Counted from the stretch's first letter, positions 1-6,249 are shown. The stretch is DNA of 7,152 nt from an uncultured Bacilli bacterium (GCA_910587535.1 CAJUKM010000032.1:7408-14559), one strand, 5' to 3'. Notes: generated from the sequence alone by a model not told the origin. Numbers and translations: made by a program.

Positions 1-100
1 CTTATTAGAACGAATGAAAAGTCTCAAATTTATTTTTTAAAGAGATAATTTATTAACAAATTAGTCGATTGTGGGAATTGAAATGAGCACTTAGTTATCC
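1..100. other. Left-edge non-coding stretch
   Basis: There is no convincing gene here. Two plus-strand frames are open from the left edge and stop early, at about bases 40 and 48. Either could be the last dozen or so codons of a gene that starts outside the window, but too little remains to choose. The rest, up to the promoter at 101, is AT-rich with no clear hairpin. Confidence 0.4.
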
Positions 101-129
101 TTGAGAAATTCTATACTTTTTATTATAAT
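101..129 (+). promoter_or_regulatory. Sigma-A-type promoter of the repeat/sigma-like gene
   Basis: A -35 box TTGAGA (101-106) and a perfect -10 box TATAAT (124-129) are separated by exactly 17 bases. Transcription would begin near 136, leaving a leader of about 16 bases before the ATG at 152. The TTG that opens the longest reading frame is the first base triplet of this -35 box, so it is very unlikely to be translated. Confidence 0.7.
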
Positions 130-137
130 AAGTACTC

Positions 138-147
138 AAAGAAGTGG
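138..147 (+). promoter_or_regulatory. Ribosome binding site deciding the start at 152
   Basis: The purine-rich sequence AAAGAAGTGG lies four bases before ATG 152. No comparable site precedes the upstream TTG at 101. Together with the promoter at 101-129, this fixes the start at 152. Confidence 0.5.
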
Positions 148-151
148 TACA

Positions 152-1765
152 ATGGCAAAATTTGAGTCGAAATATTTCATAGGTGACTATAGTTTAAAAG
201 AATTTTGTTTATTACATGGTTACAGTTATGCTTCTGCTCGTAACATGATTTCGTCCAATCACAAAAAATATCCTGGTTGGTCTGATGACGAGATACTAAA
301 AGATGTAGTAAGACGATTGCAAATAGCTCACACCAAATACTATTTTGCAGGGACAACTCTAAATAAGTATTGTAAGGAATATGGAATTGTATCTAGTACA
401 GTAAGGAGAATATATCATAGACTCATCGATAGCTTGGGAGAAGAGTTCTCAGAAGAATCTATAATGAAGAAAGCTGTAGAGCTAGCACAAAGAGGGCGCG
501 AAAAGTATTCGATCGACAGCGTAAAATTATCCTTATATTGTGAAGAAAATGGTATAAATAAAGGTAGTATAATAAGTTCTATTTCCCGGTATCGGCAAAC
601 TCATTTGGAAAGCGAATTGAGTGACGAGGAAATCGTAAAGGAAGTTTTAAAGCACTATAGATCTGGGTATTCAACCTATTACGTAGGTAAAGATACATTT
701 TCTACTTATGTCTTGAGACATGGATATAATCCCTCGAGTGTTCTTCATAAACTGTGGATAATTCACCCTGAAATTAAATCTTCTGAACGAAAAGTATATA
801 TCGAAGAAAGATATGTTCAGGAAGCTATGCAGACTATGTTGCCGAATAATGGAACGTTGTTTTTTTATGAGGGTACTACATTGAGACAATACTGTTTGGA
901 AAACCAACTCAATTATAAAAGTATTTTAGTTACAATGTCTAAAAATCCCTTGAGACCGTTAGATGATATTGTAGAAAAAGCTCTGGCAAATAAAATGAGA
1001 CGTGATCATCAAAATGATAGAATGCTTTTGAGAAAACGAGAAAACGATGAAAAATGCGTCGAAGAATACATGGCCAAATATGGAATTGATAAGGAACAAT
1101 ATGAGATATTATGCGAACATTTCAGTCCATTTGCTGCAGTAAGTGCTATAGAGTACTTCGAGTTTGTAGATGAAAAACGAATCCAAGAAATCTTTGAAGC
1201 TCTTTCGAAAACGGATAAATCGTTAGACGATGCAGTATTGCTCGTCAATCTCGGGTATTACGAAAATGCCTATTATGCAGTAAAGATGGTCGAGGGGTTA
1301 ATAATCAACATAATCAAAAATGTTTCGACTGATAAGCGAAAATACAGTGAATACAAGGAATATTTAGAAGAATATATCTATTCAATTTTAGTAGATAAGT
1401 GTTATATGTTCACTCCAGCAGGGTTCATAAGTTATCTGAAGAAATCCTTAAAACATCAGCTAATTGAGTATATAAATAAAGAATGTGTGTCGTTAAAAGA
1501 ATTTGAACTGAATGGCACTTATAGTGTGGAACGTGCTTTCGAAGAAAAAGAAAGAGCCTTTAAGGTTCGTGAGGCTCTTCATTGTCTGTCTGAATGGGAA
1601 GTATGTTTTGTGTATAGAAGGTTCGGTTTTCAAAGTGATAAAATGAGTTTAGCTGAATTGCAACAGCGTTATTATTCCGATTTTTCTATTGATGAACTGA
1701 ATAATATAGAGATTTCTATATTGGATAAACTCAGAAATTCTCTTATATTGAAGGGAATAAAATAG
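152..1765 (+). CDS. Tandem HTH-repeat protein with C-terminal sigma-70-like domains
   Basis: This 537-residue protein starts at ATG 152; a longer frame from TTG 101 overlaps the promoter. Residues 7-285 hold five degenerate repeats beginning near residues 7, 62, 118, 175 and 236. Each shows an aromatic pair, then L-x-x-[YF]-C-x-x-x-G-[IY] with small residues and V/I after it, and most end in an acidic helix of the S-[DE]-[DE]-E-I type. This is the pattern of a helix-turn-helix plus a linking helix. Residues about 373-444 resemble sigma-70 region 2, with TPAGFISYLKKSLKHQL standing where sigma factors have F-x-T/S-Y-x-x-x-x-I-R. Residues about 473-533 resemble region 4, with LSEWE, RRFGF, SLAELQ and a final IEISILDKLR. 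I infer a DNA-binding transcription factor, possibly a divergent sigma factor with extra DNA- or protein-binding repeats. It is cytosolic, with no membrane segment. It stands alone, convergent with the next gene. The sigma assignment comes from motif reading only; a non-sigma DNA-binding protein is the alternative. Confidence 0.7.
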   Translation: MAKFESKYFIGDYSLKEFCLLHGYSYASARNMISSNHKKYPGWSDDEILKDVVRRLQIAHTKYYFAGTTLNKYCKEYGIVSSTVRRIYHRLIDSLGEEFSEESIMKKAVELAQRGREKYSIDSVKLSLYCEENGINKGSIISSISRYRQTHLESELSDEEIVKEVLKHYRSGYSTYYVGKDTFSTYVLRHGYNPSSVLHKLWIIHPEIKSSERKVYIEERYVQEAMQTMLPNNGTLFFYEGTTLRQYCLENQLNYKSILVTMSKNPLRPLDDIVEKALANKMRRDHQNDRMLLRKRENDEKCVEEYMAKYGIDKEQYEILCEHFSPFAAVSAIEYFEFVDEKRIQEIFEALSKTDKSLDDAVLLVNLGYYENAYYAVKMVEGLIINIIKNVSTDKRKYSEYKEYLEEYIYSILVDKCYMFTPAGFISYLKKSLKHQLIEYINKECVSLKEFELNGTYSVERAFEEKERAFKVREALHCLSEWEVCFVYRRFGFQSDKMSLAELQQRYYSDFSIDELNNIEISILDKLRNSLILKGIK

Positions 1766-1768
1766 AGA

Positions 1769-1812
1769 CCAAAGCGATTATAATGTATTTTAAGGTTGAA
1801 TGTTTGGCTTTT
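1769..1812 (+). terminator. Possible weak terminator after the sigma-like gene
   Basis: CCAAA (1769-1773) can pair with TTTGG (1803-1807), and a short T-run (1809-1813) follows. The stem is only five base pairs and the loop is about 29 bases, so this is a poor intrinsic terminator. It is listed because it is the only candidate in the 159-base gap between the two convergent genes. I see nothing else there. Confidence 0.2.
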
Positions 1813-1924
1813 TGACTAAGACAATTTGGGGAAAAGTAAAAATTACAATCTTTTATAAAATCTAAATTTATTTTTTATGTATTTTTATCTACTTTTATTA
1901 AATGTTATAAAGGCACTTACAAAA

Positions 1925-2902
1925 TTAAAATTTTTCTAAAACTTTTACTTTTAAATAAATAAGTAAACTATCCTCTGTAAATTCTTCTTTAAATATTTTT
2001 CCATCTTCACGATATTCGTGATATAAGTGTTCTTGGTACTCCAAAAATGTTTTATAGCCAGCAAGTTTATAGTCTACCATTTCTGCTTTCAATTTTTTGA
2101 AAGGAATAAATTCTTCACTAATAACTTCTAAAGTACCACAATATTCATTATCGGGATTCACTACCATATAACGTTTACCTACTTGTGTTTTTTTATCAAA
2201 AGAATATTTTCGGTTCAAAATATAATCTTTCTGACCATTTAAATAAGCTTCAGCAATTCCTTTTTTATCAGTATAAAGAGGATAGTAAGCACTATACAAT
2301 AATGATTTTTCGTTAGCATATCTTTTTAGATTTTCTTTTTCTCTTAATTTTTCCCATCTTTTTGAGTAGCTTAGTAGAAAAAAATAATCTTTTAAATTTT
2401 TTCTTTTTTTATCATCAATTTTTTTCCATTTTTCATTTAAAGCCGTAATTTCTGAACTTTCCTTTTCATCTGGTAAACCAATCGCTTTTAAATAGCTTTG
2501 CATTTTCTTTAAACAGCGTAATTCTTGTTTGCTATACTCTTCTAAACAATTCTCTGGTATATAAAATGTTTCTGGATATCTATAAACACACCCTACTACT
2601 TCATCAAAAGAATGACAATGGCTCTCTATCATTTGATACTTGGCATCTTTTTCTTCTGGATCGTTTCGTCCATACATTAAAGCTTCATAGTGATATGTAA
2701 CTCCACTACTAGAAACATTTCCTAGTGCTTCATACAAGCTTGTCTGTATATCATAACCATTTTGTCTATTTTCATCATAATATACCCACTCAAAAGTGTC
2801 TCTCCTTTTATCCCAAAATGGGCAAGGTAAACTGCAATTTTTAAATTTTCTATATCTTTTTTTCTGCCTCCAGAAATAATATTTATTCTTTAAACTTTTC
2901 AT
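1925..2902 (-). CDS. Unrecognised protein with C-terminal ASCH-like domain
   Basis: This is a 325-residue protein, rich in Lys, Tyr and Glu, with no membrane segment. The first 30 residues are strongly basic (KKRYRKFKN). Residues 1-190 match no family I know. Residues about 200-325 look like an ASCH domain: a G-x-K element (GQKD, 223-226), then VGKRYMVVN (241-249), LEVISEEFIPF (258-268), an alanine-glycine and EYQEH stretch (281-292), and a final F-x-E-D strand pair (about 304-325). ASCH domains are related to the PUA fold and are thought to bind RNA or modified nucleotides; E. coli YqfB, in this superfamily, is an amidohydrolase. YqfB is thought to use a K-x-x-T pair; here the lysine is followed by D-Y-I, so that chemistry may be missing. 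An RNA- or nucleotide-binding role is inference. The start has a weak site: AAGGA lies 12 bases upstream. Confidence 0.6.
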   Translation of the reverse strand: MKSLKNKYYFWRQKKRYRKFKNCSLPCPFWDKRRDTFEWVYYDENRQNGYDIQTSLYEALGNVSSSGVTYHYEALMYGRNDPEEKDAKYQMIESHCHSFDEVVGCVYRYPETFYIPENCLEEYSKQELRCLKKMQSYLKAIGLPDEKESSEITALNEKWKKIDDKKRKNLKDYFFLLSYSKRWEKLREKENLKRYANEKSLLYSAYYPLYTDKKGIAEAYLNGQKDYILNRKYSFDKKTQVGKRYMVVNPDNEYCGTLEVISEEFIPFKKLKAEMVDYKLAGYKTFLEYQEHLYHEYREDGKIFKEEFTEDSLLIYLKVKVLEKF

Positions 2903-2932
2903 AATTATCCAAAATCCTTATTTTTCAATGTT

Positions 2933-3118
2933 TTATTTTTTAATATTATATTGAATATCACCATCGAAGGTAATATTTAAAATATTTGTTAATTCACTTT
3001 TTATAACTTTAAGATTTTCTTTTATTAATTTTTGGAAATAATTTTTTTGCTCATTATACAATATTTGACTTGCAAGAGTTTTGTTGTAAATAAGTAATAA
3101 TATGCAAGTGAAAGTCAT
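2933..3118 (-). CDS. Doubtful 61-codon ORF between two genes
   Basis: This frame encodes 61 residues and fills most of the 242-base gap between the ImmA-like gene and the ASCH-like gene. The first 17 residues are hydrophobic (TCILLLIYN), and the rest is lysine-rich and could form an amphipathic helix ending in FDGDIQYNIKK. No ribosome binding site lies at a useful distance before the ATG. The frame also contains the best candidate promoter for the next gene, and DNA this AT-rich opens such frames by chance. It could be a real small protein, the tail of a decayed gene (the frame is open a few codons upstream of the ATG until a TAG), or noise. I do not recognise it. Confidence 0.2.
   Translation of the reverse strand: MTFTCILLLIYNKTLASQILYNEQKNYFQKLIKENLKVIKSELTNILNITFDGDIQYNIKK
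2945..2973 (-). promoter_or_regulatory. Candidate promoter of the ASCH-like gene
   Basis: Read on the minus strand, a perfect TATAAT lies at 2945-2950. The hexamer 17 bases upstream of it (2968-2973) is TTACCT, a poor -35. Transcription would start near 2938, giving a leader of about 36 bases. The AT-richness of the stretch makes a chance TATAAT quite possible. Confidence 0.3.
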
Positions 3119-3139
3119 CTTTGCATTGTAATGGCTCTA

Positions 3140-3153
3140 CCTATTTAAATAGG
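3140..3153. repeat. 14-bp perfect palindrome at the end of the ImmA-like gene
   Basis: CCTATTTAAATAGG reads identically on both strands and spans the TAA stop codon (3145-3147) of the ImmA-like gene. There is no T-run after it on the minus strand, so it is not a standard terminator. It could be an operator half-site pair or simple chance in AT-rich DNA. Confidence 0.4.
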
Positions 3154-4251
3154 AGTTATCGTTATAGTTTTTGCAGTAATACTATCTTTAGGGATTCCTG
3201 TTATAGCACTAATTTCGTTAGCAGATATTCCAGCGTTTTTTAAACGTAATATAATCTCTCTTTCTAATTCAGGGGGATAAGCGTTTTCAGATGTTATTGT
3301 GCTAATGTTGTTAGTTATATAGAAGTCGCGTAAAAATTCGATCACACTATTATCTATCTGACTCGTTTTTGAATTAGCGTCTATTAAGGTGCTTTCATTA
3401 AACAAGATTGTCATAATATCTGCTTGAGGATATCCCCTTGATTCTAAGCTGTTAACTGTTTTGGCATATAATACTAATGCTGCATTTTGTGCATTTTCAT
3501 CGTCAGATGAATAGCATTTTAATCTTTCCTTTAATTCCTTTTTCGCAGTTTCATATCTTACATATATATCTATTTTTTTAATTTCTTGACAAGCTAAAAC
3601 TGAGTAATATTCCGGCATTTGAGCTGTATCAGTTATATATGCAATCCATCTTGAATAATCAAGTGGCCAGCTCGATCTATAACTTTCATAACGTTTTCGT
3701 TCTTTTATAAATAAATGGTACGGAAGAAGAAGTGCATAGGCAAAAACTTCCGCAGTCATTTCATCAGTACTTACTAAAGGATATAAATCTTCATATGCCT
3801 TAAATTTAAAAGTAGAATCGATTCTTTTTTGCTCTCTAAAAGCAATACGACCAATGGAATGTGCTATAGCAAATCTAACAGATTTATCGCTTATATAGTC
3901 AGGTAAATGTATTGTTCCACATAAATCACCATTTTTTGTTCCAAATATTTTTTTTCGAAGAAATAATTGAGCTAAAGGAAGGCAATCATAACCGTCTTTA
4001 AAATGATTTATCTCTATGTCGATATGATAATTATCCGATGATAAAGTAAGTCCAAGTTTTTCAGCGACTTTTTTAATGTCTATAGGTAAGGAATATTCAG
4101 GTCCTAGGACACTATCAAGCAAAGCTTTGGCACAATCATAAATACTTTTACTTAATGCTATATAATAATTTCTATAGTCTAAACTTGTTTTTTTATTCAT
4201 TTGGGAAAGTTCAGGATTATTTGCTTGTAATATTTTGCTAATTTCTATCAT
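3145..4251 (-). CDS. ImmA/IrrE-family (M78) protein with inactivated protease motif and C-terminal HTH-like tail
   Basis: This 368-residue protein follows the ImmA/IrrE plan: an N-terminal helix and LPIDIKKVAEKLGL (55-68), a G-T-I-x-L strand (112-116), the zinc-motif helix RFAIAHSIGR (126-135) and the partner helix DEMTAEVFAYALLLP (163-177). In active family members the helix reads A-H-E-[IL]-G-H. Here the catalytic Glu is Ser132 and the second zinc-binding His is Arg135; the first His (131) and the helix Glu (164) remain. Proteolysis is therefore probably lost. Residues about 329-360 (LKNAGISANEISAITGIPKDSI) look like a small helix-turn-helix, unusual because ImmA-type proteins more often carry an XRE-type HTH at the N-terminus or next door. 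No XRE repressor gene lies beside it. The start is well supported by AGAGGTGA five to six bases upstream. A regulatory or binding role is inferred. It appears to be transcribed alone. Confidence 0.8.
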   Translation of the reverse strand: MIEISKILQANNPELSQMNKKTSLDYRNYYIALSKSIYDCAKALLDSVLGPEYSLPIDIKKVAEKLGLTLSSDNYHIDIEINHFKDGYDCLPLAQLFLRKKIFGTKNGDLCGTIHLPDYISDKSVRFAIAHSIGRIAFREQKRIDSTFKFKAYEDLYPLVSTDEMTAEVFAYALLLPYHLFIKERKRYESYRSSWPLDYSRWIAYITDTAQMPEYYSVLACQEIKKIDIYVRYETAKKELKERLKCYSSDDENAQNAALVLYAKTVNSLESRGYPQADIMTILFNESTLIDANSKTSQIDNSVIEFLRDFYITNNISTITSENAYPPELEREIILRLKNAGISANEISAITGIPKDSITAKTITITPI

Positions 4252-4253
4252 TT

Positions 4254-4263
4254 CTTCACCTCT
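4254..4263 (-). promoter_or_regulatory. Strong ribosome binding site of the ImmA-like gene
   Basis: Read on the minus strand, AGAGGTGAAG ends a few bases before the ATG at 4251. It is the best Shine-Dalgarno match in the window and fixes this start. Confidence 0.6.
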
Positions 4264-4279
4264 GCCTAAATCGATCTTT

Positions 4280-4308
4280 ATTTTAGCATTTCCTAAAGTT
4301 GAAGTAAA
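4280..4308 (-). promoter_or_regulatory. Extended -10 promoter of the ImmA-like gene
   Basis: On the minus strand, TTTACT (4303-4308), 17 bases and TAAAAT (4280-4285) form a promoter. TGC directly before TAAAAT is an extended -10 element. Transcription would begin near 4273, about 22 bases before the ATG and downstream of the kinase terminator, so this gene is expressed separately from the kinase. Confidence 0.55.
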
Positions 4309-4337
4309 GGCTTTTAAATAAGCTTCAATATATGCAT

Positions 4338-4362
4338 AAAAAAAGACTATATGTCCTTCTTT
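4338..4362 (-). terminator. Intrinsic terminator overlapping the kinase stop codon
   Basis: In minus-strand RNA, AAAGAAGGAC (4353-4362) pairs with GUCUUUUUUU (4338-4347) across a five-base loop. This gives ten continuous pairs including two G-U wobbles, and the 3' arm is itself the U-run. The 5' arm reaches into the last two bases of the TAA stop codon (4361-4363). It should end the kinase transcript just before the ImmA-like promoter. Confidence 0.65.
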
Positions 4363-6172
4363 ACTTTAAAAATCTGTTTAATACTCTTTTTAATTCAGCT
4401 TCTTCTATGGGTTTTGATAAATAATCGTTAAATCCGTTACTTAAATACTTTTCTCTCATGCCATTAATCGCATTTGCTGTAAGAGCAATAGTTGGGGTAT
4501 TATAGTCTTCTATATTCTCTTTTAATTCTTTTAGAGTTTCTATTCCAGTTTTATTTGGCATCATGTCGTCCATGAGAACTAAATCATAGTTGTTGTTCAT
4601 AATTATTTTCTCAATACCCTCATCTCCGCTTTTTGCAGTATCCACCTCTATTTTATATGGTTCTAATACTCGAAGGGCAACTTTCAAGTTTAATGTATTA
4701 TCATCGATTACCAAAATTCTTTTTCCTGGAAATTCTAACTTTAAACTAGGAAGTTCTTCTTCTTTTGTAGTTTTTGGGTTATCAACTGCTTTTTGATCTA
4801 TAGCCACAGTAAACTTTGATCCTTTACCATATTCGCTTGAACATATAATTTTTCCACCCATCAAATCGACTAACTTTTTGGTAATTGCTAGTCCTAATCC
4901 AGAACCTTCAATTGAAATATTTTTTTCGATATCAAGCCTTGTAAACTTCTGAAATAACTTATCTATGTCTTCTTTTTTGATACCTATTCCAGAATCTTCT
5001 ACTGTAATAATGAGTCTAACGATATCTCCATATTTAACTGTATCTACTTTGAACTCGATAAAGCCTTCGTTTGTATACTTAATTGAATTAGTAAGCAAGT
5101 TGACACAGATCTGCTTAATCCTACTAACGTCTCCATAAAGATATTTTGGCATTGATGGATCTATTTTTGTTCTAAAATCTAACGGCTTTTCCCCTAATCT
5201 TGCTTTTGATAAGGCTACTAACTCGTTTATCATATCTGTTAGTGAATACTCTTTATTTACTATTTCTATTTTGTTAGCTTCTATTTTAGATATATCTAAG
5301 ATTCCGTTTACAAGTTCTATTAGATTTGAAGATGCATCAACGATACATCTCAGATCTTCTTTATATTTCTCATTTAAATTTTCTTTCATAAGACTATTAG
5401 AAAAAGAGACAATAGCATTTAATGGTGTTCTTATTTCGTGTGACATATTAGACAAGAACTCTGTTTTTGCTTTATTAGCTTTCTCCGCTTGTTCTCTTGC
5501 TATATTTAATTCTTCAATCATCTTTAAATCAGGATTTTCAATCGTATTATACATAATTAAATCGATAAAAACTAAAATTGTAGGAATAATAATCAGAGTT
5601 GGATTAAGTGTCCTCATTGCGGCTGCAATGCCGGTTAATAATGCTAACACTATTAAAGGAAGGTACTTTTTTGTAAATATTCTCTTATAGTTAAGTATTA
5701 ATACGATTATTATTAGTATTAAATAAAGTGAACTTATTAAAAGAACAAATTCAGTAGCCATCCCAGCTACGCCCATGGATCCTTCATAATTTATTATCTC
5801 GATTGGCATAATAAATTCTGCTAATATGAAAATTATATCTAATACTAAAATGCTTTTTTTAAATTTATTGTATACATCTTTATTGCCATATGTTATATGA
5901 TAAACATATAAAAATAAAAGGGACATCCATAAAATATAATTAATTAAGTCTATTTTATTAAATATTTCTAACAATACGTTAGTAACATTATTATAATAAA
6001 AGTATCCAATTAATAATTCTGTTAACACAATACTTACGTTAAAAAAACTGATTAAAATCATATATCCATACAACTTAGTTTCTTTAGATTCAACTCTTTT
6101 TCTGGAAAAAAATAATATGACTATCAGTATAATGGTAAATAATCCACATATAGGAAAATATAAATTTGACAT
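4361..6172 (-). CDS. Membrane hybrid sensor histidine kinase with C-terminal receiver domain
   Basis: This 603-residue protein starts at ATG 6172; a TTG 14 codons upstream lies across the promoter. About seven hydrophobic segments fill the N-terminus (roughly 7-23, 35-57, 75-95, 107-129, 139-161, 171-186 and 191-208), with no extracellular sensor domain of any size. A short coiled linker leads to the dimerisation helix with FLSNMSHEIRTPLNAI (phospho-accepting His245). The ATPase domain shows the N box NLLTNSIKYT (358-367), G1 EDSGIGI (392-398) and G2 GSGLGLAI (423-430). A receiver domain (about 484-603) has Asp490/491, phospho-acceptor Asp535 in LMDDMMP, Thr565 and Lys587. All catalytic residues are present, so it should autophosphorylate and pass phosphate to its own receiver. 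The signal probably comes through the membrane helices. No HPt domain and no DNA-binding response regulator is in the window, so its output partner is unknown. Confidence 0.93.
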   Translation of the reverse strand: MSNLYFPICGLFTIILIVILFFSRKRVESKETKLYGYMILISFFNVSIVLTELLIGYFYYNNVTNVLLEIFNKIDLINYILWMSLLFLYVYHITYGNKDVYNKFKKSILVLDIIFILAEFIMPIEIINYEGSMGVAGMATEFVLLISSLYLILIIIVLILNYKRIFTKKYLPLIVLALLTGIAAAMRTLNPTLIIIPTILVFIDLIMYNTIENPDLKMIEELNIAREQAEKANKAKTEFLSNMSHEIRTPLNAIVSFSNSLMKENLNEKYKEDLRCIVDASSNLIELVNGILDISKIEANKIEIVNKEYSLTDMINELVALSKARLGEKPLDFRTKIDPSMPKYLYGDVSRIKQICVNLLTNSIKYTNEGFIEFKVDTVKYGDIVRLIITVEDSGIGIKKEDIDKLFQKFTRLDIEKNISIEGSGLGLAITKKLVDLMGGKIICSSEYGKGSKFTVAIDQKAVDNPKTTKEEELPSLKLEFPGKRILVIDDNTLNLKVALRVLEPYKIEVDTAKSGDEGIEKIIMNNNYDLVLMDDMMPNKTGIETLKELKENIEDYNTPTIALTANAINGMREKYLSNGFNDYLSKPIEEAELKRVLNRFLK

Positions 6173-6176
6173 TTTG

Positions 6177-6182
6177 CCACCT
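6177..6182 (-). promoter_or_regulatory. Ribosome binding site deciding the kinase start at 6172
   Basis: On the minus strand, AGGTGG lies four bases before ATG 6172. The upstream TTG at 6214 has no such site and lies inside the promoter. The start at 6172 therefore removes 14 residues from the longest frame. Confidence 0.55.
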
Positions 6183-6196
6183 ACTCTACAATAATA

Positions 6197-6225
6197 ATTA
6201 TAGCAATTTTCCAAAAAACCGTAAA
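6197..6225 (-). promoter_or_regulatory. Extended -10 promoter of the kinase gene
   Basis: On the minus strand, TTTACG (6220-6225), 17 bases and a perfect TATAAT (6197-6202) with TGC directly before it form an extended -10 promoter. The start point would be near 6190, leaving about 18 bases before ATG 6172. The -35 box directly follows the U-tract of the preceding hairpin, so the two units are packed end to end. Confidence 0.65.
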
Positions 6226-6248
6226 GAAAAACCGGCTATTGTGTCGGT
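6222..6248 (-). terminator. Probable weak terminator of the acyltransferase gene
   Basis: In minus-strand RNA, ACCGAC (6243-6248) pairs with GCCGGU (6231-6236) across a six-base loop, with one A-C mismatch in the stem, followed by UUUUCUUU. It begins two bases after the acyltransferase stop codon. The mismatch and broken U-run make it weaker than the kinase terminator; some read-through into the kinase gene is possible. Confidence 0.4.
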
Positions 6249-6249
6249 A

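Noticed and set aside
20..50. A terminator hairpin near the left edge
   Set aside because: TCTC and GAGA-type arms pair over only four bases, with mismatches inside, and are not followed by a clear T-run.
101..151. N-terminal hydrophobic stretch as a signal peptide on the sigma-like protein
   Set aside because: It would be translated only from the TTG inside the -35 box. The ATG at 152 is better supported, and the protein looks cytosolic.
152..1006. The tandem repeats as a DNA-level repeat or CRISPR-like array
   Set aside because: The repeats are visible only at protein level. The DNA copies are too diverged and the spacing varies from 55 to 61 codons.
671..1248. Two minus-strand frames of 78 and 79 codons inside the sigma-like gene
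   Set aside because: They lie antisense to a long gene with clear protein repeats, have no recognisable domain, and have low-complexity Ser/Phe/Ile-rich translations typical of antisense frames.
3102..3126. ATGCAA/TTGCAT inverted repeat as a terminator of the ImmA-like gene
   Set aside because: The stem has six pairs with a 13-base loop and no U-run follows on the minus strand. I kept it only as part of a possible operator.
1925..4251. A toxin-antitoxin pair formed by the ASCH-like and ImmA-like genes
   Set aside because: They are separated by 242 bases, appear to have separate promoters, and neither has the size or motifs of a known pair. Nothing beyond adjacency supports it.
3145..4251. 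A prophage or integrative-element repressor module around the ImmA-like gene
   Set aside because: No XRE repressor, integrase, attachment repeat or phage gene is visible in the window.
4590..5690. Plus-strand frames of 68 and 139 codons inside the kinase gene
   Set aside because: They are antisense to conserved kinase and receiver motifs, so they are shadows.
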